Shown here one piece after another: positions 35,379 to 45,500 of a DNA stretch of 64,000 nt. Numbering within the stretch: position 1 is the first letter of the stretch; every line of letters starts with the position of its first letter. The notes below the pieces were generated by a model that saw nothing but the letters and a program-made list of their open reading frames with translations, was not told the origin of the DNA and ran no database searches. Both the position numbers and the translations under genes were made by a program. The stretch comes from an uncultured Bacteroidales bacterium (GTDB lineage Bacteria > Bacteroidota > Bacteroidia > Bacteroidales > Paludibacteraceae). Where the stretch lies: positions 1 to 64,000 of the forward strand of contig ONQO01000007.1 in the NCBI GenBank assembly GCA_900319995.1. The letters are read 5' to 3'.

Positions 35379-36047
35379 ATGACTATTATCCGATTCTTAC
35401 GATGCATGCTTTGGGTAGCATGCACCGTGCTGATACTTACTTCAGGTACAATTAATACAAATACAATTAAAACAGATACAATTATGGCAACAATTTATGA
35501 TTTTAAAACCCTTTCCAATAGAGGCAAAGAAGTAAACCTGGCTGACTACAAAGGTCAGGTGATCCTCATCGTTAATACCGCTTCCAAGTGTGGCTTCACT
35601 CCGCAGTACGACGGCTTGGAAGAACTGTACAAAAAATATAAAGACCAGGGGTTTGTCATCCTCGGCTTCCCTTGCGACCAGTTCGCCAACCAAGAACCAG
35701 GCAGCGACGAGCAGATTGAAGAGTTCTGCCGGCTCAACCACGGAGTGACCTTCCCTCTCATGGCGAAAAGCGATGTCAACGGAGCTAACGCTAACCCTGT
35801 TTTCGAATTCCTCAAATCACAAGCACCAGCCGAGGAATACAAAGGACTCAAAGCAAAAGCCGCACGCCTTATGCTCAAGCGTATCAGCAAGAGTGTAGAG
35901 AAAGAAAGCGATATCCTCTGGAACTTCACCAAATTCCTCGTCTCCAAAGATGGCAAAACAATCCAACGCTTTGCGCCGGTCGCAGAACCCAAAGATTTTG
36001 AGCAAAATATCGTAGCCGAGTTGGCAAAAAAACAAATCTCAAAATGA
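35379..36047 (+). CDS. Glutathione peroxidase-family thiol peroxidase
   Basis: Reduces hydroperoxides, in bacteria generally with thioredoxin. The peroxidatic Cys is in NTASKCGFTPQYDGLEELY, followed by GFPCDQFANQEPGSD (resolving Cys and the conserved Gln) and the Trp/Asn tetrad residues WNFTKFLVSKDG. From the ATG at 35379 the product has 222 residues with an N-terminal hydrophobic segment (about 5-24) that could be a signal anchor; from the ATG at 35484 it is a 187-residue cytoplasmic enzyme. A 15-bp repeat (TACAATTAAAACAGA type) encoding NTIKT lies between the two starts. The last 9 bp overlap the end of the AraC-family gene. Confidence 0.93.
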   Translation: MTIIRFLRCMLWVACTVLILTSGTINTNTIKTDTIMATIYDFKTLSNRGKEVNLADYKGQVILIVNTASKCGFTPQYDGLEELYKKYKDQGFVILGFPCDQFANQEPGSDEQIEEFCRLNHGVTFPLMAKSDVNGANANPVFEFLKSQAPAEEYKGLKAKAARLMLKRISKSVEKESDILWNFTKFLVSKDGKTIQRFAPVAEPKDFEQNIVAELAKKQISK

Positions 36048-36929
36048 CTTAGCTGAACTCAGAGCATTCATATCCTTATAAGCCTGAGGATAGATGCCTG
36101 ATGCACGCTTGAAATAACGGCAGAAATTGGTAGTCGTGGGAAAGCCTAACTGAAAGACCGTTTCTTTGACGGTTTGCCCAGGATGCTCATCCATAATACG
36201 TTTGGCTTTCGTTACCACATATTGCTGAATCCACTCCAATGGAGACAGTCCTTGGTTGTACGCACGGAAGATCCTGGAGAAATAACGAGGATCATAACCT
36301 AATTTCTTCGCATAGAAGTTCACGTTACGCTCCTCTTTGTAATAAGACACTACAAGGTTGCAGAATTGAAGATGTATTTGTCCCATACGGTTTTTCTTCC
36401 ACTCTGCGTCTTGTTCGTGACGAATCGAAATATACAACTCGTAGGCAAGGGAGAACTGCTTCTCAAGCAATTGATGCTTGTTGGGCAGTTCTTTCTCTGT
36501 TTGAGTGGCTATATAATTGATCACTCCCAGTATATTATAAAGGATATTTGCTTGCTCGTCGCTCAAATGGCATAGAGGAGCCTGGTAAAGCGTCTCAAGG
36601 TCAATGGAGTTGAATTTTAACTCCGAATTCGCAAATTTACTGGGATCAAAGAGCAACCACGCATGCTTGTAATCCTCACTATGATCAAGAGGACGGATTA
36701 TATGACCCGGCAGAAAAACGGTCAAGTCATTCTTATTTGCCCGTATATCCTTCATGTCATATAGGGAGTGAGACGTTCCGCTTAAGTTCAAACTTAAAAT
36801 GATATAGGGATACATCAGATCAACATTCGGAGAGACATCTCTTCCCTTTTGATTCATGCAAAGAATAATCCCGTTGGCTTCTACTTCTTCTTTGTGTTGC
36901 TGATGAGCAAATGTGGAATACTGTTCCAT
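36039..36929 (-). CDS. AraC-family transcription regulator
   Basis: The protein has about 296 residues from the ATG at 36929 (a TTG at 36950 is possible). The N-terminal part (about 20-175) is a cupin-like sensing region; the C-terminal 100 residues hold two helix-turn-helix motifs, with the conserved LGYDPRYFSRIFRAYNQGLSPLEWIQQ and LGFPTTTNFCRYFKRASGIYPQAYK (cited by core). This marks an AraC/XylS activator or repressor. It converges with the peroxidase gene and diverges from a small membrane protein, which is a possible target together with itself. The ligand is unknown. Confidence 0.93.
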   Translation of the reverse strand: MEQYSTFAHQQHKEEVEANGIILCMNQKGRDVSPNVDLMYPYIILSLNLSGTSHSLYDMKDIRANKNDLTVFLPGHIIRPLDHSEDYKHAWLLFDPSKFANSELKFNSIDLETLYQAPLCHLSDEQANILYNILGVINYIATQTEKELPNKHQLLEKQFSLAYELYISIRHEQDAEWKKNRMGQIHLQFCNLVVSYYKEERNVNFYAKKLGYDPRYFSRIFRAYNQGLSPLEWIQQYVVTKAKRIMDEHPGQTVKETVFQLGFPTTTNFCRYFKRASGIYPQAYKDMNALSSAKSF

Positions 36930-36988
36930 AACTCTTCGTGTTTTTTGCAATAGGTACTACGCCTCTTCGTAATAACCAGGAAGCCTAT

Positions 36989-37162
36989 ATGTCCGGCAGT
37001 ATCGGACCACGCAAGAATGCGACCGGCAACCCCGGTACACTTGGCGATGAGGATGAAGAAGAGGAAGAACAGCAGCCTCTCGGTGACGCGTTGCTGCCCT
37101 TGATGCTCTTTACTGCATTATATTTACTCTACATAACAAAAAGAAAGCGGCTCTTGGGCTAA
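36989..37162 (+). CDS. Small single-pass membrane protein with Pro-TM-basic tail
   Basis: A 57-residue product: a Gly/Asn/Pro-rich N-terminus, an acidic run (DEDEEEEEQQ), then PLGDALLPLMLFTALYLLYI as the only membrane helix and KRKR at the end. The order proline motif, hydrophobic helix, basic cluster resembles C-terminal sorting tails of the PEP/PID-CTERM class, though here it makes up most of the protein. It is divergent from the AraC gene with a 59-bp gap. No clear promoter was seen. It could also be a chance open frame, but the biased, ordered composition argues for a real gene. Confidence 0.55.
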   Translation: MSGSIGPRKNATGNPGTLGDEDEEEEEQQPLGDALLPLMLFTALYLLYITKRKRLLG

Positions 37163-37213
37163 CTGTAAAAACATAGCGATTCAATGTATTTTTATAAAAA
37201 ATGATTTTTTTAT

Positions 37214-37244
37214 TTGTGTATATGCAAATTTTATAGTACCTTTG
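37214..37244 (+). promoter_or_regulatory. Promoter of the flavodoxin-like gene
   Basis: TTG at 37214-37216, 20-bp spacer, TACCTTTG at 37237-37244, about 55 nt before the ATG at 37307. Confidence 0.8.
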
Positions 37245-37306
37245 CATGCGAAATACATAAAGAGAGTTCTGAAAAGACCAAAAGTGACACTCAAAACAGA
37301 ATAGCT

Positions 37307-37795
37307 ATGAAACGAATTTTATTGGCACTCCTATGTGTCGTAAGCATGACCAGTATGCAATCCAAAACATTAGTAGCTTATTTCTCAGCTACCGGAACCA
37401 CCAAGGCAGCCGCGGCGAAACTGGCATCACAACACGCCGCGCGGTTATGGGAGATAGAAGCAGCCGAACCCTATACGGCAGCCGATATTGATTGGCGTAA
37501 TAGTCAATCCCGCTCTTCGTTGGAGATGAATAATCCTGACGAACGCCCGATGATTAAGCAATGCACGGATGTTACGCCGTACGACACAATATATGTTGGA
37601 TTTCCAATATGGTGGGGTATCTGTCCGCGTATCATTAACTCGTGGCTGGATAATAATCTGCCACAACTTGAGGGCAAGACGCTCGTTCCCTTTGCTACGA
37701 GTGGATCAAGCGGAATAGAAGAGGCGGAAGCCTATCTGAAAAAGACTTATCCTTCTCTCAAATGGAGTAAAGGAATGCTATTAAACAAGCGATAG
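37307..37795 (+). CDS. Secreted flavodoxin-like protein
   Basis: 162 residues. A signal peptide (about 1-18) precedes a flavodoxin fold with the FMN phosphate loop SATGTTKAAA near 24-33, PIWWGICPRIINSWLD near 103 and FATSGSSGIEEAEAYLK near 130. Bacteroidota encode many such exported flavodoxins of unknown redox partner. The end WSKGMLLNKR stops shortly after the LLN motif, while relatives often go on for some 10-20 residues, so the C-terminus may be slightly truncated. The start at 37307 is supported by the promoter at 37214-37244. Confidence 0.88.
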   Translation: MKRILLALLCVVSMTSMQSKTLVAYFSATGTTKAAAAKLASQHAARLWEIEAAEPYTAADIDWRNSQSRSSLEMNNPDERPMIKQCTDVTPYDTIYVGFPIWWGICPRIINSWLDNNLPQLEGKTLVPFATSGSSGIEEAEAYLKKTYPSLKWSKGMLLNKR

Positions 37796-37885
37796 AGGCG
37801 GTGTCCGTAACTCTTTTCCGGCATATACCAAGGACAAGTTCTATTGTCATTCCCCAAAACAGCCTATCAACAAGCATGACAGTAT

Positions 37886-38233
37886 ATGGAAATAGTTGGT
37901 TTGTTGGAATATAGTGATCGTTCTCAACTACGAGGGTGGTTTGAGCGAAATTCATCAACCGAGCGGTGTTGTTGGGTAGCTTTGTATCGCGGGAAAAAGA
38001 AACCGGAAGGTGTGTGTTTGCCCTATTTGGAGGTGGTAGAAGAGGCCTTGTGTTTCGGTTGGATTGACTCAACGCTGAAGCGTTTACCGGACGGAAGACT
38101 TGCCCAACGTCTGTCTCCGCGACGGAAAAAGAGCCATTGGACAGACTTGAACAGAGAGCGCTGTGCGGACCTTGAGCGGCGCGGATTAATGACGGATCAG
38201 GGAAGAGCGACATACCGCATGTCCGGCTGTTGA
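37886..38233 (+). CDS. YdeI/bacteriocin-protection family protein, shortened
   Basis: 115 residues. The segment EVVEEALCFGWIDSTLKRL near 50-67 and LSPRRKKSHWTDLNRERCADLERRGLMTDQG near 78-107 (cited by core) are the family signature. Many relatives are near 190 residues; this frame ends right after the conserved GLMT motif with an unrelated-looking RATYRMSGC. Shorter family members also exist, so it may be a naturally short form or a gene that lost its C-terminal half. Function is unknown. Confidence 0.7.
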   Translation: MEIVGLLEYSDRSQLRGWFERNSSTERCCWVALYRGKKKPEGVCLPYLEVVEEALCFGWIDSTLKRLPDGRLAQRLSPRRKKSHWTDLNRERCADLERRGLMTDQGRATYRMSGC

Positions 38234-38322
38234 GAAAAACGGGATATATGTCGGAAAAAGGGTATAATTGTGCATCCTATTTGACAAAATTGTATTAAAA
38301 TTACATTTTTTTTCAAAATAAT

Positions 38323-38353
38323 TTGCGTATATCAAAAAAAAGCAGTACCTTTG
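38323..38353 (+). promoter_or_regulatory. Promoter of the tRNA-Arg transcript
   Basis: TTG at 38323-38325, 20-bp spacer, TACCTTTG at 38346-38353. The start near 38360 lies about 77 nt before the tRNA, so a leader is transcribed. Confidence 0.8.
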
Positions 38354-38358
38354 CACCC

Positions 38359-38435
38359 GCTTTTGAAAAAAAGCAAAAAAAGGGTTTATCCCTTTCCGGC
38401 GGAGGCCGGTTTCCCCGCTTAACGGGGACACCTCC
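38359..38435 (+). promoter_or_regulatory. Structured leader upstream of tRNA-Arg
   Basis: Successive hairpins: GCTTTT-GAAA-AAAAGC (38359-38374), AAAGGG-TTTAT-CCCTTT (38379-38395), and CCCCG-CTTAA-CGGGG (38413-38427) enclosed by GGAGG (38401-38405) with CCTCC (38431-38435). An alternative pairing CCGGC/GCCGG (38396-38409) competes with the outer stem. The dense folding right before a tRNA could guide 5' processing or act as an attenuator; this is inference. Confidence 0.6.
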
Positions 38436-38436
38436 G

Positions 38437-38510
38437 GGTCCATTAGCTCAACTGAATAGAGTACCACACTACGGATGTGGGGGTTGCAGGTTTGAATCCT
38501 GCATGGATCA
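38437..38510 (+). tRNA. tRNA-Arg (anticodon ACG)
   Basis: Full cloverleaf by hand: acceptor GGTCCAT/ATGGATC (one G-U pair), D arm GCTC-AACTGAATA-GAGT, anticodon stem CCACA/TGTGG with loop CTACGGA (anticodon ACG), variable loop GGGTT, T arm GCAGG-TTTGAAT-CCTGC, discriminator A at 38510. Length 74 nt. CCA is not encoded. A promoter and structured leader precede it and a terminator follows. Confidence 0.95.
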
Positions 38511-38526
38511 CACGAATGAAGAGAGA

Positions 38527-38563
38527 AATGCGTCTGAAATTTATTTTCAAGCGCATTTTTTTT
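38527..38563 (+). terminator. Terminator after tRNA-Arg
   Basis: Stem AATGCG...CGCATT with an inner TGAAA/TTTCA helix and TTTAT loop (38527-38557), followed by T-run to 38563. It separates the tRNA from dtd. Confidence 0.8.
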
Positions 38564-38598
38564 GAGTTAAGAATGAATAATTATTTAATAAAGATATT

Positions 38599-39048
38599 AT
38601 GCGAGTGGTATTACAACGTTGTTCCCGTGCAGAAGTGCGTATAGAGGGAACCGTAGCAGGTTCAATCGGACAAGGCTTTATGTTGCTGGTAGGTGTGACA
38701 GAGGGAGATGGACAAGCCGAGGCGGAAATATTGGCAAAGAAAGTAGCCCAAATGCGCGTGTTCGGGGATTCTGACGGCAAGATGAACCTTGGTCTGAAAG
38801 ATGTGAACGGCGCGATTTTGAGTATCTCTCAGTTTACCCTTTATGCTGATTGCCGAAAAGGCAACCGCCCCAGTTTCATCCAAGCGGCACGCCCGGAGAC
38901 GGCAGAGCCGTTGTACCATTATTTTAACAAATTGCTCCGAGAGCAGTACGGATTGCAGGTCGAGACAGGAGTATTCGGCGCAGATATGCAAGTGGATTTT
39001 GTCAATGACGGTCCTGTGACTATTCTGCTTGATACAGATGAGTTGTAA
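38599..39048 (+). CDS. dtd: D-aminoacyl-tRNA deacylase
   Basis: 149 residues. It hydrolyses D-amino acids mischarged onto tRNA. The family motifs SQFTLYAD near 76-83 and NDGPVT near 137-142 (the cross-dimer GP motif) are both present, and the N-terminus [17 protein letters not shown] is typical. The stop codon is directly next to the stop of the convergent kinase gene. It stands alone behind the tRNA-Arg terminator. Confidence 0.97.
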   Translation: MRVVLQRCSRAEVRIEGTVAGSIGQGFMLLVGVTEGDGQAEAEILAKKVAQMRVFGDSDGKMNLGLKDVNGAILSISQFTLYADCRKGNRPSFIQAARPETAEPLYHYFNKLLREQYGLQVETGVFGADMQVDFVNDGPVTILLDTDEL

Positions 39049-39519
39049 TCAGCTGTGCTTGATAATATAATAAGGAATATCCAACGCTTGAATCTCTGAT
39101 TCGTAACGGTTGAAGAGTTCCCTTCTGATGTCGTCCGAGCCGTTGTAACGGGCAGGGTCGGGTATCCACGGCAGGTCAGGGTAGGTAAGCAGGTAAACAT
39201 CCATCGGATACCGGTGGATGTTTTCATTGAGCCATTCGGGCACTTGTCCGAAGGCATAGTCAAACCAAACTTTTGTGATAATAAGTTCCGTGTCGAAAAA
39301 GGCTATTGGCTGTTGGCTGTTGGCTGTTCGCTTTAGTTCCTCTATTTGATGGCGGGCGATGTGGCATAACTCGTCAAAGGTGACTTCTGTAGAGCCTTTC
39401 TGTTCCACGAACGTACGAGCATATTCAGGCACAAGAATGCCGTCGTAGCGCTTGGCAAGATACTTGCAAAGCGTTGATTTACCGGAACTTTCGGGACCTA
39501 TGACGCCTACTCTGAACAT
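39049..39519 (-). CDS. NadR-like nicotinamide riboside kinase / AAA ATPase
   Basis: 156 residues from the ATG at 39519. The Walker A GPESSGKST (7-15) and VPEYARTFVE near 31-40 match the ribosylnicotinamide kinase domain of NadR, without the NMN adenylyltransferase or regulator parts. It probably phosphorylates nicotinamide riboside for NAD salvage. A 7-bp tandem repeat (39301-39328) encodes NSQQP in a loop before the IAFFDTELIITKVWF strand. It is the last gene of the ruvA-sprA unit, after an 11-bp array. Confidence 0.88.
   Translation of the reverse strand: MFRVGVIGPESSGKSTLCKYLAKRYDGILVPEYARTFVEQKGSTEVTFDELCHIARHQIEELKRTANSQQPIAFFDTELIITKVWFDYAFGQVPEWLNENIHRYPMDVYLLTYPDLPWIPDPARYNGSDDIRRELFNRYESEIQALDIPYYIIKHS
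39301..39328 (+). repeat. 7-bp tandem repeat GGCTGTT within the NadR-like gene
   Basis: Four units: GGCTATT then three GGCTGTT. Read on the coding (minus) strand it encodes NSQQP-type residues at a loop. Loss or gain of one unit would shift the frame. Confidence 0.8.
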
Positions 39520-39541
39520 ACAAAACAATCAAGATATAAAA

Positions 39542-39585
39542 ACCTCGTTAAAACCTCGTTAAAAGGTCGTTCAAAGGTGGTCGAG
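39542..39585 (+). repeat. 11-bp tandem array D (ACCTCGTTAAA family)
   Basis: Units ACCTCGTTAAA, ACCTCGTTAAA, AGGTCGTTCAA and AGGTGGTCGAG fill nearly the whole gap between sprA and the kinase gene, ending four bases before the sprA stop codon. Confidence 0.85.
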
Positions 39586-39589
39586 CCAT

Positions 39590-42500
39590 TTAACGTGTGA
39601 GCATGAGTTTGATATTCAGTCCTATGTTGTCGGCTTTGACGGGGTAGGAGGATGAGATGAGCGGCGTCGTACCCTGATGGTCGTAGAAGAGCTGGAGGTT
39701 GATTTTCTGGCTCAGTACATAGTCCGCAGAAATCTTGATAGCCAGTACTTTATTTCCGCTTGAAGCCTGTGTGATACCACGGTCGAGTTCGTTGTGGTCA
39801 TCCCGTATGTTGCCGGGCACTTTGCGAAGCAACATCTTGACATCCTTGTACGACACATCGACTTGCAGTTTGAGATCGTTGCTCACTTTTTTCTGCCCAC
39901 CATCTTTCTTCTTGGTGATGAAATTGAGGTTCTTGATGGTGTATCCTCCTCCGATGACGAATTCGGATGTATGTCCTTCGGTCAACTGTACTGACGTTAC
40001 GTTGAGCGCGAGGTTGCGCTGTTTGCGGTATTCGGCTTTGAGAGAAAGCGAATTTTTCATCGTCATGTTGAGTCCGATGAGCGGGGAGAAGGCCTCAGTA
40101 ATCGTTACGTTGGAGATGTCGTAAGCCGAGGAAGGACGCGGTGCGTCGGAAGTAACGTCACGCACGAAACCGAGCATTTTGTTATTTCCATCTGCGCCCA
40201 CCCAGGTAGAGAAGGAGCCAAATGAGCCGATAGCATATTTACAAGTATATGCGTGTGTGAGTGTAACCGATTTGAAGTGGTCTTTCATCCACGGCAGTTT
40301 GCCTAATCCGTCATAGGTGACCGACCAGTTGGGGAGGATCCGTAGGATACTAAGGAACGGGTTGAGGTTCATCGTTTGTGCGTTTCGTCCTGTGTATGCA
40401 GCCAGGAAAGCCGGCACAAGCACATCGGCAGAGTTACTGCTGACGCGTCCGTGTTTGGCAGGATTGTACGTTGTTCCTGCAGGTATATTTCCCATAAAGC
40501 CGGAGGTCGGCAGTTCAATACCGGTGTACTGGTCTTGTACGCGTCCTGTGAGTAGTTCGCGGTTGGCAAGGAAGCGGTCGTATGCCGAGTTGGCGAAGTT
40601 CTCTTCCTGCGATCCTATTCGGCTGAAGAGTGTACCAATAGCCACCTGTGTGATGTTGAACGATCCGGTCATGTTCTCCTGCATGTCGCCGTAGTTGTAA
40701 ATAATGGACGTTGATTGTGCCATGTAGCGTTTTCCGTTCAGTTGCACTTTGAATCCAGGCAGTGGTTCGAGCGTCAGTTTGATGTCGAAATCCGATGTAT
40801 GTGCCCTGGTGGCAGGCTGAACGATGGAGGTGTCTCCTGACAGCCATCCGTGTTTCTGTGCTTTGTCCATGAAGTCGTTCGGGATAAATCCAAACGCGAA
40901 ATCAAATCCCGGTGCGTACAAGCCGTCCGTTCTTCGCTGTCCCATGAATCCCGCTTCCGGCATGAATCCGGGTACGGCGATGGAGTTCGTTTCCCGGTAG
41001 GTTACCTGAAGACGTCTGATCATCGTTCCTACATACGCGAACATGTCTCCGGTAATCTGTAGCGGCGTACGCTCATTCGGGTCGCGTGTAGTGACGGTAA
41101 TCGTGGCTTTCGAGCAATCGGCTTTCGGAAGCAGGCTGATCTTGGTGTTGCCCGCCGGCTTGAAGTTGACAGGAATAGCTTTTCCTGTCGAGTCGGCAAC
41201 CGTGACGGTCAGCATTTCGCTATTCAAACGGTGGGTGATTTCTATCGCTTCTCCTTTTTTCAGTTCCGCTGTCTGTGTGTAGTTTTTGGGTTTGAATGTT
41301 TTTCGGCTGCTGCGCCCCGCATAACGCTGCGTCATCGTCTTCCAGTAGTTGGATTTTCCATACCATGTTTCGAAATTGATACCACCATCTATTTGCCAGC
41401 TTTGCAAACTGCTGACGGTGTTTCCTCTGTCCACACCCGTGGTAGTGGAAGCGGTACGCGTCCAGTTATAGTTGGCGTTATAGGAGGCGTTGGCGGTAAT
41501 CGGGTCGAGGCCCGGTATGCGGTTGAAAGGTACGTTCCAACTGGCGGTAAATACCTGCTGATAGGTGTATGGCGAACCCCATTTGGCGAGTGAACGCTGA
41601 ATAGTGTCTCGCCAAGCTTCGTATTTGTCGTGGTTGAACTCTGCGTCGAAATAGCGTCCATTCAGTATCTCAGGAGAACTGAATTTGATATTCTTCGTCA
41701 GGTCATATTTGAAGTCCACGTTGCGGTCCCAAGTAAAGTCTTTACTGAAGGTCAGATCCATCGCGTCGGAAGAGGCTCCTGCGAGGTCACGCATCTTCAT
41801 GTGACTGAAAGTGCGGTGCATGTTCGTATTGAAAGACCACGATTGCGGCAGATAATAGAAATTCATTTCTTTCAGGAATTTCACTTTCTGCACTTTCTCC
41901 ACTTTGCTGAACGGTTCCCAAGGCTTCGGGTTGAAGCTATAGGCGTATTGGAACGATCCCTTATGGTCGGTGGTGAAGTTGGTTTCCATTTCCGGCGTGT
42001 GTTCTGACTGTTTGTTGTACGAAGCGGAAATGGTGAAGTTAGCCGGGTCGTAGAACATGTCTTTCTTCTTGGAATGGATATTAACCTTCATGCTGCTGAT
42101 ACTGAAAGAGGTGGACTCGTGTACGGTATTGGTCATTAGTTTGATGGAGTCGCGTTCCTCTTTGGTGTCGTACGTGCTCAGCGTCTCGCTCAGTTTGACG
42201 TCGGTGTCCAACGGGTCGTAGTCCGGCTTGGTCGTCTCATTACTGTAAGAGACGTATAGCGGCATTTGTATTTTGGCCTGCTCAGGGAATAGACGTCCGG
42301 CTTCCAGCGCGGCGCTGACGCTAATCTGGTAGAAATTGTCAAGGTTGCGATCCAACACATTGGACTCAATCGATCCGTATCCTGCTGTTTCCAATCGTCC
42401 TGCGACATTCAGTTGCGCAATATCGCTGATAGCCAAAGCTGCGTTCGCCATAGCCGCCACACCGCCTTGCTCGTTGAACTGGCTCAGGCGCAGTTCATTG

Positions 42501-45500
42501 ACCCATACTTCTCCGCTGGCTTCGTGCTGTCCGTTATTGCGTACGCCAATCATAATAGTGGATACATCCTCTAAAGTGGGGTTACCGAGGATGGTGATTT
42601 TGTTCTGCGGCTTGCCGGAAGCGTCATCGTAGATGACGTAAGGGATGGTGTTGCTGACTCCTTCATTGCCTGCACGTTTGGCTTTGTTACGCGCTGTCTT
42701 GGCATCGGTAAGCACTTTGAGCGGGAAATCGAACATGTTCTCTTTGGGCCAAACGGTTTCACGGTCGGCGGCAGAGTTGTTGTTATATAAGCCCGGAGCA
42801 GTCAGGTGCAGCGGGATTTCGTATTCGTAGTAGTTGTTGCGCAAGTCAGTACCCAAGCGGATAAAACAGGTCAGGTCTCCGTCTGTCAAATCAGGGTCAA
42901 TATCGCTCATCTGCTCCGCGTGTACGAACATCTGGATGTTCTTGTATTGGCGCATGTCATAACCGGTGTTTTTGTACATCGCTCTTGCGTCGTGCGGACT
43001 CAAATGTGCCACGCGCAACACCATCGCTTGTTCGTTCTGTGCGATGAGTTGTGCCTGTCCCGGATCCGTTTGACGGCTTACTCCCGGAGGCAGCACGTAG
43101 TTGACAGGAGTACGGGTACTGTTCTCCTCTATGTTAACTGTCTGTACGTCAATGGAAGCGCTTGTGTTGACAGGCGTTCCTACCGGTACTAAATCACGCG
43201 TGTATTGCCTCCAGTCTCCGCGTACAAGGTCAAGTGTCGCGAAACGGAGATGTGTCTCTTTCTCGCATCCGGTGAGGTACATACGCATGAAACGGATGGA
43301 TTTCCAGTTACGGATAGACCCTATTTTCTGTACGCTGGCGCTATCCCCTCTGAGAGGTATCTTGAACTGGTACCATGTTACGTCTTGGGTACTACCATCG
43401 CGTAATGTTACGCGCCGCACTTTTTTCTCCGTGATATGCTGTCGTCCGACTTCCATCATGTCGGGGCGCAGGATGACTTTGTATTGGTAGTATTTCTCGT
43501 ATTCATTGAGGGTATTATCCATGTTAATATCCTCAATATCAGGTGTTAAGGTAGATGCTGTGCCGTAACTCTCCGTTTGTTGCTCCGTAGCAGGCGAGTT
43601 GCCTTCAGTACCATTGAAGTGTTTGTAGCGTTCCAAAACAGAAACCTCTTTCTCGTCGAAATCCGTACCTCTGTAGTAGTGGAAATTATCGCCTGCCGGG
43701 TCGTTTCTCGGAGAGAACTCTTCGTTTGCCCAACGGTTCCACACTTCCGTGGAAACGCGGCTCTCCAATTCCGTCAGGAACTGGCGGTAAGCAGGCCAGG
43801 TTTTCTCCTGTTCGCTGTTCAGACCGTTCAGACCGACGTCCTGCATTTGGCGTGCGCCGGTTTCGTTGCTGAACGCCACCACGGTGCTCGTTGTCCGCGG
43901 TACGTAACCCCAGATGGTCGAATCGACACGTCCTTCGTCGGCTGTGGATACGGGTAGTCCGTGCTCAAAGGCCTTCTTGCCGTCTCGCAGAATATCCTCG
44001 CTGATGTCTCCGAGGTTGATGTACAGTTCGCCTTCATAGCCGTCGGGGTTGGTCAGCGCCGGATCCATCAGCCAGAACTGGATGTACTCGATGTTCGCTC
44101 TCTCGAAATCCGTGTTGTCCAAGCGACGCATGATACCTGCCCAGCGTTTCTTCGGGTTGGTCAGATGGCCGTCGTTGCCGATTTCGGACGCGTTGATGTT
44201 GTATTGTCCGCGTTCGGTGGGGTAGTAAGCGAGGTTCAGAATGGACAGTTTGGTGTCCACATTGCTGGCTTCCTGACGGTTAGGATAAATTTCGTCCTGA
44301 TAAACGATACGTGTACGGTGGTCGCTCAGTACGGTCAGGTCGTTCTTGATATGGGCGGGAGTGTTTGTTTGCGGATAGCCGAAAATAGGATCCACGGCAA
44401 ACCATGCCAAGTGAGCGCGGTTCTTGTTGTAGGTCGGCTTGTTGATATCTTTGGACTCGTCGAACACGGTCGGCGTGGATGCTAAGAACCAGTAACTTGG
44501 GTAATGTACGTCAATATTCGTTGTTGTGCTCTCGAAATCATCTATGTACGCTGTTCCGACGGCTCCGACATCGTTGGTGTGGCCGGGAATAAGGTGGGCG
44601 AACTCGGCATTGATGCTGAACGTGGACGGAGCTGTCGCTGTTATCCAAGGAATTTTGTCGATGGCGTTGGTCAACCATTGCATTTCCGTTTTCCAGCTTC
44701 CATTGACGCCCCATATGGTGTTGGCTAACGGTTCGGAACCCGTGTTCACTTTGGTGGTCAAGGGCCGTTCGCGTAAGTGCATAATGGTTCCACCTATGAG
44801 CAGGTCTTTGTTGAACTCATATTCTAAGTGTGCGCCGAAGAGCGATTTGCGCTGCATGGAGAATGTGCTCTGGTTCTCTAATTTGACATCTACGTTTGTG
44901 CCCGATTCCAAAATAGAGGTATTGAGAATTGTTACTGTTCCCATCGTGTAATCAACGGTGTAATCGACATTCTCTATGAGTGTTGCGCCGCCTGCGGTAA
45001 CGGTTACTGAACCACGCGGCACGTTCATGGCGCCTAACCGTATCTCGCTGCCGTTCGTTCCTTTGTACTTTCCGGTCAGGTGGAACTTGTTCTTCTCGCT
45101 CAGTTCCTGAGCTACTATCAATGTGGAGTCGTACAACTCGGGGAAACAGTATTTCTTTTTCAACCGGGCGTCATTGCCTAATACCCTCGCCAGATGGCTT
45201 CCGAAAGGCTCCAGAACGGGGAAGATGATCTTGCCGCTGGACGCATAAACGGTCAGACCTTCGATGAAATCGAATCGTCCGTCAGGGCTGGCATTGTGCT
45301 TCTGGTCCAAGCGGTCGAGGTTCATCACGCGCAATAACTGTTTGCCGCTTATTTCCCCTTCGTTCAGGTATTGTACGTCGGTTCCGACTGAATCGTTGCG
45401 ATAAGTGACGTACAGTTCGAATTTGTCTGCATTGATGCTTGTTGCGCCCAACGAATAGATATTCTTCATCATAAGGTCCCATGTGCCGCGACCTTTCTTG

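Noticed and set aside
37758..38213. Minus-strand frame of 151 codons opposite flavodoxin and the YdeI-like gene
   Set aside because: It is antisense to two recognised genes and has no promoter or family resemblance that I could support.
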